52,904 nt of DNA, from positions 1 through 52,904 of the forward strand of contig JAKSKV010000022.1 of assembly GCA_024401555.1 (NCBI GenBank), read 5' to 3'. Under the pieces are notes generated by a model. It made no database searches. It worked only from the letters and a program-made list of their open reading frames with translations, and was not told the DNA's origin. The position numbers were made by a program, and so were the translations under genes. Numbering within the stretch: the stretch's first letter is position 1; each line of letters starts with the position of its first letter. Origin of the DNA: Paludibacteraceae bacterium (GTDB lineage: Bacteria; Bacteroidota; Bacteroidia; Bacteroidales; Paludibacteraceae). This document shows positions 15,307 through 24,381 of the stretch, one piece after another.

Positions 15307-15858
15307 ATGAAAAAGGTATTAGTATTCGCTACAACTGCTTTGGTTGGTTTATTCTTAGCTGCCTCTTGCTGCAATTGCGGTAAGGATGGCAAGTGTTGCA
15401 AAAATCAGGAAAATCAGGAGGCTCAGGAAGAGGAGTTCAATGAGGAGGATATGCCTGAGTTAGACGCTCAAGTACGCCCAAGACACGGTCGTGGCCACGG
15501 TCCTCACGGTGGTATGCGTCCAGGTTGCCAAATGGAGGAGATGACGCCAGAGATGAAAGAGAAATGCCAGAAATGGATGAAGTTCGACAGTCTCTCGGTA
15601 GAGGAACAGAAGGCATTGCTGTTGGAGAAGAAGGCCGAAATCGACAAACGAGAGGCTGAAATCGCCGCGAAGAAGGCTGAAATGGAGCAGAAATGGACCA
15701 ACTTCGAGCAACTATCCATCGAGGAGCAGAAACAACTCATCGAAATGAAATCATTCGGTGGCATGATGAAGATGGGACCTAAGCGCCCAATGGGTGACCA
15801 CCATGGAACGCCTCATCACGGGGAGGGCAGACATCACGCTCCTCACCACAATAAGTAA
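15307..15858 (+). CDS. Cys- and His-rich lipoprotein with helical central segment
   Basis: 183 residues from the second ATG (MKKVLVFATTALVGLFLAASC), which gives a proper lipoprotein signal with lipobox AASC. After the lipidated Cys comes a cysteine cluster (CCNCGKDGKCC), then an acidic stretch. A Gly/His/Arg segment (RPRHGRGHGPHGGMRPG) follows, then a charged helix in two similar halves, each containing SxEEQK (SLSVEEQKALLLEKKAEID and LSIEEQKQLIEMK). The tail has at least nine His within 25 residues. Metal binding, or a Spy/CpxP-like periplasmic chaperone or sensor role, is inferred from composition only. Own promoter and strong terminator suggest a monocistronic gene. Confidence 0.8.
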   Translation: MKKVLVFATTALVGLFLAASCCNCGKDGKCCKNQENQEAQEEEFNEEDMPELDAQVRPRHGRGHGPHGGMRPGCQMEEMTPEMKEKCQKWMKFDSLSVEEQKALLLEKKAEIDKREAEIAAKKAEMEQKWTNFEQLSIEEQKQLIEMKSFGGMMKMGPKRPMGDHHGTPHHGEGRHHAPHHNK

Positions 15859-15878
15859 GACAAGTGTTTCTCAATAGC

Positions 15879-15914
15879 AAGAGAGGGTGTCAAGCAATCT
15901 TGGCACCCTCTCTT
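15879..15914. terminator. Bidirectional terminator between convergent genes
   Basis: aagagagggtgtcaag pairs with cttggcaccctctctt (16 bp, one G-U) around caat. It serves the lipoprotein gene and the convergent PorP/SprF-like gene. Confidence 0.85.
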
Positions 15915-15933
15915 CGTTTCGTAACAAACGCTA

Positions 15934-16842
15934 TTAGAACTGGATAGACAATAGAATCTCGTGGGTGTTGGAGGGTAAATTATTGTATTTGCCCATATTC
16001 AAATCGAAGGTGTATCCCACACGGTACCTCTCCAAAAATTCGATACCCAATGTGAAAGCCATCATAGACATCTGTGTTGGATGAGCCAAATCAGGCTTCC
16101 AAGTCACTCCTCCCCAAATGAAACGATCGTAAAAGGCCATCGCATTGATCTCCAAAATATTGGTTTTATTCTTGTGCATATAGACCAGCGCAGGTGCGAT
16201 GTCGAAATGTTCCGACACAGGGATGAATCCTCTACCATACACATAGAAGTGACGGCCCGCTTTGAAGGTGGTGGATTCCTTATTCAACAAGTGAGTACAA
16301 GAGGCACCCACCATCCAATGTTTGGAGGTGAACTCAAAACCGAAGTTCATATCTGGCGTGACCTCCGTGGTTTTCTCCTGCACGAAGGTCTCGGTGTCGG
16401 TGTATTCAGACTCATCACGAATAATGTGGTCCTCCGGGTTGAAATAGCCAAAATTCGCACCTGCGGAGAGGCCCAAGGAGAGGATATACTTCTCGGTGAT
16501 GTCCAAATGGTAAGAATAGGCTACCTGCGCATTGGTGGTGCTGTGTCCGATGCCCAAATGGTCGTGGAACACGGAGAGTCCCAAACTGGACTTCAACTTC
16601 TCGCTATAACCGGAGAAGTTCAGCAAACCCACCTTAGGCCCCTTATCGACACCCACCCATTGGAAACGCCCCAAAACGAAGAGGTCGAATTTATCGTTGT
16701 TTCCGCTACCAGCCGGATTGACATTGATACGGGAGAAAAATTGCTGCGAGAGCAACAAGTCTTGCTGGGCGTGGGTGTTCCCCACACTTAGGAATGATAT
16801 ACAGATCGCAAATACGATTTGACAAATTCTGTTACGCTTCAT
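15934..16842 (-). CDS. PorP/SprF-family outer-membrane protein of the T9SS
   Basis: 302 residues with signal peptide (to THAQ, about residue 26). The mature start QQDLLLSQQFFSRINVNPAG is the PorP/SprF hallmark. A 14-16-strand barrel pattern follows with LGRFQWVGVDKGPKVGLLNF, and the chain ends in ILLSIQF, a C-terminal aromatic residue typical of outer-membrane barrels. SprF-type members are known to be needed for surface delivery of type B CTD proteins encoded beside them. Here a 1534-residue type B protein is two genes upstream, so a dedicated role for that protein is likely. Third gene of the trio, 32 nt after the OmpA/PD40 gene. Confidence 0.9.
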   Translation of the reverse strand: MKRNRICQIVFAICISFLSVGNTHAQQDLLLSQQFFSRINVNPAGSGNNDKFDLFVLGRFQWVGVDKGPKVGLLNFSGYSEKLKSSLGLSVFHDHLGIGHSTTNAQVAYSYHLDITEKYILSLGLSAGANFGYFNPEDHIIRDESEYTDTETFVQEKTTEVTPDMNFGFEFTSKHWMVGASCTHLLNKESTTFKAGRHFYVYGRGFIPVSEHFDIAPALVYMHKNKTNILEINAMAFYDRFIWGGVTWKPDLAHPTQMSMMAFTLGIEFLERYRVGYTFDLNMGKYNNLPSNTHEILLSIQF

Positions 16843-16874
16843 ATCTTCTATCTTATAGATGACCTATTGGCCTA

Positions 16875-18272
16875 TTAATTCAACTTATGGATCTCAACAC
16901 GACGGTTCTTTTGGTGATCCTCCTCCGTCTGCGCATTTTTAATGAGTGGATGACGCTCACCCTCTCCCTTCGTCTGCATACGATCTAACTTCACCCCCTT
17001 CACCAATAGGTTGAAGAATACCCACTCCGCACGTTTCTCGGATAGGGCCATATTGTACTCGTCGCTTCCCCGCTCGTCGGTATGTCCCACAATGAGGAAC
17101 TTGCTCTCCGGATAGGCGTTGATGAAATCAAGCACAACCTCCAAATCCTCTTTATAACTGCCATTCGGAATTCCCTTGTCGAATTCGAAATAGAAGATAC
17201 GCATCTCCTTAGTGGCAAGGACATTTTTGGAAACTTGGATGACCGAATCAGGCTTGGCAGCCAAGGCTTTCTCAATCTTCTTCTCTCGCTCAATAGCCTG
17301 TGGCGTGGAGAGTGGTGCGGAGATTTTATCTTCCGTACCCTTTTCTGCGTCATTAGAAGCGACGGATTGAGACTCCGTCGGTGAGGTGCCGTTGAGAGCT
17401 GACGAATCAGAGACTTCTTCTTTTGCCAACTGATTGACGCGGTCTATCTCCGCCCGCATAGAGTCCGCGACTCTTTTCTTATAAGCCAAACGTAGCGCCA
17501 TCACCCGCTCCTGTTCATACAAATCAGCCATCGATTGGGATAATCGAGTACCCTGTCGTCGGCTGGCATAGACATCGTATCTATCTTCCTGCGATTCACG
17601 GTTGCCCACATTGCGGTTGGAGGCAAAGGCCAAAGTGCCATCCTTGCGAAGGAACGGATAATTCTCATCTGACTTGCTGTTGACACTGCTTCCTAACTTT
17701 TCGGGAGCGCTCCATACGCCATCCGCCATTTTAGTGGATTTCCAGATATCCAACCCTTCGGATCCGACCATATTGGAGGCGAAATAGATTTCCGTCTCGT
17801 CCTCGTTGATCGTAGGGTTCATCACCACGACAGAGTCGTTTGGAAGATAACGCCAGTTGGCATAAGCCAAGACAGACCCCTTGTACTTATCTCTTTGAAC
17901 ACCGGTGCCTGGAATATCAATGTATTGATCCTCCACCCACTTGCCATTGCGTTTCTGCTTCGCGGTGAATATCTTTCCAGCGCAGGAGTAGTAAAGGGTT
18001 CCCGTTTTCTCTCCATAAGAGACCTGTCCGTCGAAATTGATTCGTTGCAAATCATTGGTGTAAACAACATTGCTCAACACACCCTTCTCATCGATGTCGG
18101 CCACGAATGTACTGTCGTTTCTCACGAAGAGCACCTTCCCATCCTTATATTTAGAGAGTAGATTCTCGACGCCTACATTCCAAAACCCATCGAAGTTGGT
18201 CTTCTGCTCCGCATTTACCACAGCGCAAGACAACAAGCCAACGGCACATAAGGCTGATAATAACTTCTTCAT
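16875..18272 (-). CDS. OmpA-family protein with PD40-like propeller segment
   Basis: 465 residues from ATG 18272 (MKKLLSALCAVGLLSCAVVNA, signal peptide); a longer TTG-started frame is less likely. Residues 130-225 carry WD40/PD40-like blades (EDETEIYFASNMVGSEGLDIW, then RKDGTLAFASNRN). A charged linker (residues 250-335) follows. The C-terminal OmpA domain has FYFEFDKG, LIVGHTDERGSDEYNMALSEKRA and RRVEIHKL, so it should bind peptidoglycan in the periplasm. It sits between the type B adhesin (16 nt upstream) and the PorP/SprF-like gene. It is a smaller relative of PorE and may anchor the secreted adhesin or its barrel to the cell wall. Confidence 0.88.
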   Translation of the reverse strand: MKKLLSALCAVGLLSCAVVNAEQKTNFDGFWNVGVENLLSKYKDGKVLFVRNDSTFVADIDEKGVLSNVVYTNDLQRINFDGQVSYGEKTGTLYYSCAGKIFTAKQKRNGKWVEDQYIDIPGTGVQRDKYKGSVLAYANWRYLPNDSVVVMNPTINEDETEIYFASNMVGSEGLDIWKSTKMADGVWSAPEKLGSSVNSKSDENYPFLRKDGTLAFASNRNVGNRESQEDRYDVYASRRQGTRLSQSMADLYEQERVMALRLAYKKRVADSMRAEIDRVNQLAKEEVSDSSALNGTSPTESQSVASNDAEKGTEDKISAPLSTPQAIEREKKIEKALAAKPDSVIQVSKNVLATKEMRIFYFEFDKGIPNGSYKEDLEVVLDFINAYPESKFLIVGHTDERGSDEYNMALSEKRAEWVFFNLLVKGVKLDRMQTKGEGERHPLIKNAQTEEDHQKNRRVEIHKLN

Positions 18273-18288
18273 TATATATCCTTCCAAT

Positions 18289-21200
18289 TTATTTTCTAAA
18301 CAATTCGATTGTACCCTTTACCACACGCTCATCCTTCAATGTCAGAACATAGTAATAGACACCCGGATCGGCCAACTTGCCACGGTACATTCCATCCCAA
18401 CCATTCTCCGAATGACATACGATATCGCCATATCGGTCGTAGATGATCACAGGATAACCTGGCATAAAATCATCGTTCTGACCATCCGCCGTATATGGGG
18501 TGAAGAGTGTAGGGATCACTATATTGTCGGCCAAATGCATACTAATCGTTCCACTGACAATAATCGGACAAGCGCCATTCTCCACCGTCACATAGTAGGA
18601 GACATCACCATCAGGCAAATGGGTGGTGAGGGAATCCTCGGTGACACCAATTTGCGTCTCATTGCCCTCCGCATCAATCGCATACCAAGTGTACGGACCA
18701 TAAACGAAGGAGGAGACTCCCGCAGTCAAATTGATGTCGGTACGGTACTCGAAGATCTTATCAGGAGAGGAGATCGTTACCGAAGATGGCTTAGCCACCT
18801 TGATCTCCACACTATCCACGGCAGAATCCGGACAAACACCATCTCTCACATAAACCGAAGGTACCACATTGCCCTCCGGCACGAAGGTGATGGTGTTGAC
18901 AAGTGTCTTTTCTCCATTCCACCACACATACTCCTTCACCTCACCTGTTTGTGGATGGGCCGTCAATGTGACGGTTTCAGTACCCTCCTGGCAGATATCC
19001 ACTTTATCCGCATCAAGTGTCACACCCAAAGGCTCATTCACCTTAATGGAGACAGTCTGACTCTTTTGAGGACATCTCTCCAATGGAGAACTAACCGTAG
19101 CGCTGTAATCGCCGCTCTCCTGCGGAACAATATGTATCATCGCATCGGTGGCGCCAGTGCTCCAAACAATCTTTCCCAACTTCTCACTCAAAGTGTCGAG
19201 TTTGATATCAACGCCCATCGTATCGACCTTACACAAAATGGTGCGGTCAGCGGAAAGAGAGAAATCTATCGGTTTGTCAACTGTCAGCGAAATGGTATCC
19301 GTACGGGAAGGGCATAAATTGTAACGAGACAATATTGTCACATAGAATGGCTCTTCCGTGGCAATCATCTGAACCTTCGATATTGAGAGACCATTGTTCC
19401 AAAGATAATCACCCGCCTCTCCTTCGGTAATCTCTGTCCAGAATAGGATGGTGTCACCCAAGCAGACGGTATCCTCGGAGACCATCAACTTGAAGTCCAA
19501 CAACTGTTCAACAAAGACCGTCTGCTCCACATAGGAGGCGACAATGGTATCCTTCTGTACGACCGCCTTATATGTGGTAGTGGAGTCGATCGGAAGGGTA
19601 ACCTTGGTCAAACCATCCGCATCCAATCGCTGGAAGGTATCGGCGGAGAGCGGTTTAGCGTACCAGACAACTGTATAGCCAGCCGCCAAATTACCCAACT
19701 CCTCGGTGCTTACCTCCAACGTAATCTCCTTGGCAGTGACACAGATAGAATCCGGCCACTGTACTGGCTTCAAGTGGTTGATACGCAACGTCAACTGGTT
19801 GGATATCTTATTGCTTCCGCAAGTCGTATCCATAGTTTCGACGAAACGCGCCACATCCCCTTGTGAGGAGGAAGAGAGCACCCGGAGATAGAGATCACTG
19901 TGATATTGCGTAGCCGGAAGCACGACCTCCGTTTGGTCTGTCGGTCCCACCAACGTCTCCCACTTCACACTGTCGGACGAAGCTTGGTACAGATAGTAAC
20001 GATCGAATTCGTCAACGGACGAAGTGGCCACACGAAGATGCAATGAGTCGGAGGTCAATGGCACCTCCAAATCCTCGGTTTCCGCAAAATGGAGCAAGAC
20101 GCTCGGTCCGCAATCCGAATTACTGATATAGAATCTCTTTTGAGCCATCACACCACTTCCATCCTTGCTTCGAACGGTGACGGTCACATAACCATCCACG
20201 GCCACATCATTTGTGATGAGGGATCCGTCACTCGACATGTGTGCCAAAACCTCGTTATCTACCGACCAGTCAAAATCCTGCAACGTCACCTTCTCTGGTG
20301 TGTAGAGAAGTTTCATCGGCAACGTATCGTTATGAGGCACGCAGGCACAACCGATAATCGTCATCGTCTCCACCAAGATAGGATCCTCGATGTACAGGTT
20401 GATGGTCGTGTCACGTTTTAACGCATAGGCGCCACTGTGTCCCTCTCCATAATGGAGATCATAAGCATAATTACCAGCCTCGCAGAACAACTCCACCTCG
20501 CCCTTTTCATCCGTATAGGTGGTATTGTAGAAGGCTCCCCCTTTCGTCACATCCAGTAGTAACCCAGGAACTGGCGCCTTGGATGATTTGTATTTCACCA
20601 CATACTTCACATCGTACATCTTCGTACCGGAGATGATCTCGAAGGACAAATCGTAATCCTTCACGATGAAGTCACGCTTGATGTCCAAGATTCTCAATTG
20701 GTATCTGCCCGGAACCAAGTGGTCGATAATTTGGCCAGAACTATTGGTACGGATTCCCTCGTGGGAACCATTATCGTACGTCAAGGATTCCATCAGAGTG
20801 CCATTCTCGTCATACTTATAAATGTTTCCGAACACACCTGTCACCAAGTTGGTGTTCGCATCTTTAATCGTAATCGTGACGGAACGTTTCACCGGAACAA
20901 CGATATAAATGAGCGTATCCTCATTCTGCGAATTCGTAATCTTATAGTCTAAACGGAAGGTTCCGTTGTACTCATAATCCTTCAACGTATACTCCACATA
21001 GTAGTTGTTCAACTCACAAAGGGTTGGTTCGTCGAACACCCAGACATTCTTTCTTCCTTCGTAGGTATCATAAAAATGCGATATGGCTTTTGAGTAGGAT
21101 TGATCACTTTCCGCCAACTTAATATCCATACTCATAATTTGCGGATAGACCAGTTTTCCGTCGTGCAGGAACTGGAACTTCACTCGTTGAACAGCCTCCG

Positions 21201-22893
21201 AGCTCGATTGGAAATAGAGGGTGGTGTCTCTGTCCAAGTCCACATGTTGCGTATCTCCAAAGGCAATAAAATCATACGGACCGGCGAGGTATTTGCCTGT
21301 ATAATGGCCTACACTGTCCGTCACCAATCTCGTATGGAAACCATCATCAACCATCTCAATGTATTGTCTCGACTCGAAATCCATGCCATTAACATCCTTC
21401 ATTACGATATTCACCGTATAATGAGGGATCAGCCTCGTCTCAACATGCGTCTCCAAAATGGAACTACTCAAAACAAATGATTTGTACATCATCTGGTGGT
21501 AATCCTTCTCATCGATGTAGAACGAGGAGAGATAGGAACCATACGGCAAGAGAACCGGTTTGTCATAGAGAAAACTATCATGCTCCATTCTACCATACAA
21601 TACAGTGGAGAAACCATCCTCTCTCCACGAAGCTATCTCAATGCTCGAAATCGAGACCGGATTGAACGGTTCTTCCTTAAAGAAGAAATCAAAATAGACC
21701 TTACTTAATTTTGAACTATCCAAATACATATAAACGGTAGTATCTCCCTTCACGTCTATTCCCTTCATGGTATCATTCATCACGACAAGATCGTAAACAA
21801 ACTTTCCGACATACCATTTATCCTCACCATAGACATTTGTAATACCGTATTCAGACCTCTTTTCAGGATCTCGGGCAAGGTACAACTGCGTTGGAGCAGC
21901 GGCAATCGGGTTCACGCTATCGGTAGAAGAGAAAACAAACACCGTCAACTGGTAAGGAGTCTCCAATGAAATGCTATCCTTCGGCAATTTTTCCTTTCTA
22001 TCATCGTCACCGACTGAATCTTTTTGGTTAGGCAAAGTTGGCAATACCAAATAGACGATGTTACCCAAAATCGGATCGTTCTCATCTATGACAAACGTAT
22101 CCTTGATGGTTCCATAATCCTTCGTTTCCACCTTACAAGTATAGGTGCCGGCTGGACAAGAAACCGAGTTCTCCGTTGTATTGTATTCGTAAAAACCGTA
22201 AGAGACACGATCACCATGGGCATCCACCGCACCAAATGGATAGACACTATCCGGAGCAATGTGTGTCACATAAATATCCTTTGCATAGACCGTCAACGGC
22301 ACCTTTTTATCATTGATGAAACTAAAAAAGGTCTCGTGGGTGATCTCGCCGCTGGTCATCTCCACCTGGGAATTTATATTCTCATCCTTGACCACTACTC
22401 GCTTAGTGCCACGCAAGGTCGTATATTCGTACGTTCCCTCAGGAATTAAGAAAGACACACTACCCGACTCGTCCGAGAATTTCTCTCCCACATAGACCTT
22501 TGACAAATCCTCCCTCACCCTATATAGCGAAACCTTCTTACCCGACATTAGAGTACCTTCGTCATCCTTGAAGGTGACAGAGAGTTGCCTATAATCCAGA
22601 TTGATCCACGTGTAGTCCGCCTCTTTGACCTCAAACGTGTCGCTTCCTAAATCACCGAACTCAAAAGAATAGGTATAGAGGCCGCTTGGAATCGTGAGGT
22701 CCACCACACGTCCACTTTCGTTCGTGGTATAATTTTTATACACCACATCCCCCTGCTTCACTACCACTGGGAGTCCCTCTACCGGTTTGTTCTGCGCATC
22801 TGAAATCTCAAAAATCAGAATACCGTTAGCATGTACATTCGCTATGTTGCCAATGAAAAGAAAGGCTAATAAAACCCTGAAAATTAATCTCAT
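18289..22893 (-). CDS. Giant surface protein with type B (CHU_C/gliding-associated) T9SS sorting domain
   Basis: 1534 residues with signal peptide (to about residue 22). Residues 25-850 are a series of beta-sandwich modules of the SpaA/CNA-B or transthyretin-like kind. Each has a strand with a GxYxY turn, such as IPSGLYTYSFEFGD, IPEGTYEYTTLRG and VPGRYQLRILD. Residues 870-930 look BIG2-like. Residues 1080-1450 are PKD/Ig-like repeats, each opening with an S-x-C or D-x-x-C segment (DSICVTAKEITLEV, EDTVCLGDTILFW). The last 80 residues (VIPTLFTPYTADGQNDDF, VIIYDRYGDIVCHSENGWDG, GVYYYVLTL) are a type B sorting domain. Such proteins are exported by the T9SS and act as adhesins. The trio with an OmpA/PD40 protein and a PorP/SprF-like protein supports this. 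The ligand is unknown. Confidence 0.9.
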   Translation of the reverse strand: MRLIFRVLLAFLFIGNIANVHANGILIFEISDAQNKPVEGLPVVVKQGDVVYKNYTTNESGRVVDLTIPSGLYTYSFEFGDLGSDTFEVKEADYTWINLDYRQLSVTFKDDEGTLMSGKKVSLYRVREDLSKVYVGEKFSDESGSVSFLIPEGTYEYTTLRGTKRVVVKDENINSQVEMTSGEITHETFFSFINDKKVPLTVYAKDIYVTHIAPDSVYPFGAVDAHGDRVSYGFYEYNTTENSVSCPAGTYTCKVETKDYGTIKDTFVIDENDPILGNIVYLVLPTLPNQKDSVGDDDRKEKLPKDSISLETPYQLTVFVFSSTDSVNPIAAAPTQLYLARDPEKRSEYGITNVYGEDKWYVGKFVYDLVVMNDTMKGIDVKGDTTVYMYLDSSKLSKVYFDFFFKEEPFNPVSISSIEIASWREDGFSTVLYGRMEHDSFLYDKPVLLPYGSYLSSFYIDEKDYHQMMYKSFVLSSSILETHVETRLIPHYTVNIVMKDVNGMDFESRQYIEMVDDGFHTRLVTDSVGHYTGKYLAGPYDFIAFGDTQHVDLDRDTTLYFQSSSEAVQRVKFQFLHDGKLVYPQIMSMDIKLAESDQSYSKAISHFYDTYEGRKNVWVFDEPTLCELNNYYVEYTLKDYEYNGTFRLDYKITNSQNEDTLIYIVVPVKRSVTITIKDANTNLVTGVFGNIYKYDENGTLMESLTYDNGSHEGIRTNSSGQIIDHLVPGRYQLRILDIKRDFIVKDYDLSFEIISGTKMYDVKYVVKYKSSKAPVPGLLLDVTKGGAFYNTTYTDEKGEVELFCEAGNYAYDLHYGEGHSGAYALKRDTTINLYIEDPILVETMTIIGCACVPHNDTLPMKLLYTPEKVTLQDFDWSVDNEVLAHMSSDGSLITNDVAVDGYVTVTVRSKDGSGVMAQKRFYISNSDCGPSVLLHFAETEDLEVPLTSDSLHLRVATSSVDEFDRYYLYQASSDSVKWETLVGPTDQTEVVLPATQYHSDLYLRVLSSSSQGDVARFVETMDTTCGSNKISNQLTLRINHLKPVQWPDSICVTAKEITLEVSTEELGNLAAGYTVVWYAKPLSADTFQRLDADGLTKVTLPIDSTTTYKAVVQKDTIVASYVEQTVFVEQLLDFKLMVSEDTVCLGDTILFWTEITEGEAGDYLWNNGLSISKVQMIATEEPFYVTILSRYNLCPSRTDTISLTVDKPIDFSLSADRTILCKVDTMGVDIKLDTLSEKLGKIVWSTGATDAMIHIVPQESGDYSATVSSPLERCPQKSQTVSIKVNEPLGVTLDADKVDICQEGTETVTLTAHPQTGEVKEYVWWNGEKTLVNTITFVPEGNVVPSVYVRDGVCPDSAVDSVEIKVAKPSSVTISSPDKIFEYRTDINLTAGVSSFVYGPYTWYAIDAEGNETQIGVTEDSLTTHLPDGDVSYYVTVENGACPIIVSGTISMHLADNIVIPTLFTPYTADGQNDDFMPGYPVIIYDRYGDIVCHSENGWDGMYRGKLADPGVYYYVLTLKDERVVKGTIELFRK

Positions 22894-22973
22894 ATAAAAT
22901 CGTTTTTCCTATTTTATAACTTTAAGCACTCTTCTGTCCACACACAAAAACTCACGAAACAACGAAGAATAGG

Positions 22974-23004
22974 CAAAAATACAACTTTTTTTAAAACCTA
23001 CAAA
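22974..23004 (-). promoter_or_regulatory. Promoter of the type B adhesin operon
   Basis: On the minus strand TATTTTTG (22974-22981) with TTTG (23001-23004) exactly 19 nt upstream. The leader to the start at 22893 is about 75 nt. Confidence 0.7.
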
Positions 23005-23040
23005 TCGCATTCATAAACATATTTTTCAATATTCTCTTCG

Positions 23041-23048
23041 TACCTTTG
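23041..23048 (+). promoter_or_regulatory. azlCD -7 element
   Basis: TACCTTTG, 15 nt before the azlC ATG at 23064, so the leader is only about 10 nt. It lies back to back with the adhesin promoter. Confidence 0.6.
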
Positions 23049-23063
23049 CGTAAAATTACGGAA

Positions 23064-23774
23064 ATGGACAAAAAAGATATCAAAGAGGGATTACACGACG
23101 GCCTAATGATTGGATTGGGTTACTTCGCCGTCGCCTTCTCCTTGGGATTTGCGGCAAAAAGAGCGGGACTCGCCCCTATCGAGGGAGCGATCGCCAGTTT
23201 CTTCAACCACGCCTCGGCGGGAGAATATGGGCTCTACACCTCCATCGCGTCATTGGCCACCTATGCGGAGGTCGCGCTCATCACCCTCATCGCCAACGCC
23301 CGTTACCTATTGATGAGTTGTTCGCTCAGCCAACGTTTCGACCCCAAGGCTCCATTCTTCCACAGATTACTGGTCGGATTCGGCATCACAGATGAGTTTT
23401 TCGGCGTCTCCATCGCACGCCCAGGTACGCTCTCACCCACCCACTTTTACAGCTGCGCGCTTTTAGCGATCCTCATGTGGAGCAGTGGCACCTTCTTTGG
23501 CATCTGGTTGGGCAACATGCTACCATCTAACGTGGTCAGCGCACTCTCCGTATCGCTTTACGGTATGTTCATCGCCATCATCATCCCACCTTGCAAGAAG
23601 GACAAAGTGGTGGCTTGTGCGGTGGCGGGCAGCTTCGCACTGAGCTATCTCTGCACGCTGATTCCCCATGTCAACGAGTTGTCGAGCGGCACCCGCACCA
23701 TTATTCTAACCATTCTGATCGCGGCAGTGGCGGCGATCATCAAACCAGTAAAGGAGGAGAGCTATGCAGCATAA
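23064..23774 (+). CDS. azlC: AzlC-family branched-chain amino-acid exporter, large subunit
   Basis: 236 residues from the ATG at 23064 (MDKKDIKEGLHDGLMIGLGYFAVAFSLGF). An in-frame TTG upstream lies inside the -7 box and is not credible. Features fit AzlC: GLGYFAVAFSLGFAAKRAGL, the NHASAGEYGLYT segment, a central NARYLLMSCSLSQRFD motif and a GITDEFFGVS motif. About six membrane segments follow hydrophobicity. AzlC/AzlD pairs export branched-chain amino acids. The gene overlaps azlD by 11 nt. Confidence 0.92.
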   Translation: MDKKDIKEGLHDGLMIGLGYFAVAFSLGFAAKRAGLAPIEGAIASFFNHASAGEYGLYTSIASLATYAEVALITLIANARYLLMSCSLSQRFDPKAPFFHRLLVGFGITDEFFGVSIARPGTLSPTHFYSCALLAILMWSSGTFFGIWLGNMLPSNVVSALSVSLYGMFIAIIIPPCKKDKVVACAVAGSFALSYLCTLIPHVNELSSGTRTIILTILIAAVAAIIKPVKEESYAA

Positions 23775-24072
23775 CACCTATATCTACATTTTCATAGCGG
23801 CTTTGGTCTCTTTCATCATCAGAGTACTACCCCTCACGCTGATCCGAAAGCCGATCAGCAACACCTTTATCCGCTCGTTCCTCTATTATGTACCCTACGT
23901 CACACTTGCGGTAATGACCTTCCCCGCCATCACCGAGGCGACACAATCTCCCATCGCAGGATTAGCCGCACTGGTGGTCAGCATCATCGCCGCCCTTTAT
24001 GGCGCCGGACTATTTCCTGTCGCCGTAATGAGCTGCCTTACGGTATTCATCATTGAGTGGATTATAAAATAA
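23764..24072 (+). CDS. azlD: AzlD-family small exporter subunit
   Basis: 102 residues with three hydrophobic segments, typical AzlD length. The segments IRVLPLTLIRKPISNTFIRS and YYVPYVTLAVMTFPAI match the family. Starts inside the end of azlC, so translation is coupled. Works with AzlC in amino-acid export. Confidence 0.9.
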   Translation: MQHNTYIYIFIAALVSFIIRVLPLTLIRKPISNTFIRSFLYYVPYVTLAVMTFPAITEATQSPIAGLAALVVSIIAALYGAGLFPVAVMSCLTVFIIEWIIK

Positions 24073-24381
24073 ATCTATCTATCTGTTTTTCAGTATATTA
24101 ACAATTTATTCCATCATTTTTTCATATCAAAAATCACCAAATAGAGGATTTTATTCTATATTTGCGACGCTAAAGTTTTGATATAGATGAAAAACACTTA
24201 GATGGAACAAGCACTTTAGCGCAGAGGTTATTCAGTTATTCAATAGTTGTCATAAAATTATCCGATGATTGCCACCGTGTCCAGGGTGGAATGCGATTAT
24301 CCCATAAATTTACGGCTATTTACTATTGCGGGCATTGATTATTACAGTTATTCAATAGTTATTCAATTTTATAGTTTTATT
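24073..24381. other. Leader region of the xylanase gene, with promoter and a direct repeat
   Basis: No gene seen. TATATTTG (24157-24164) is a good -7 element, giving a leader of over 200 nt. A 16-nt direct repeat cagttattcaatagtt occurs at 24233-24248 and 24345-24360. Between the copies is a small hairpin ccacc-gtgtccag-ggtgg (24281-24299). Confidence 0.55.
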
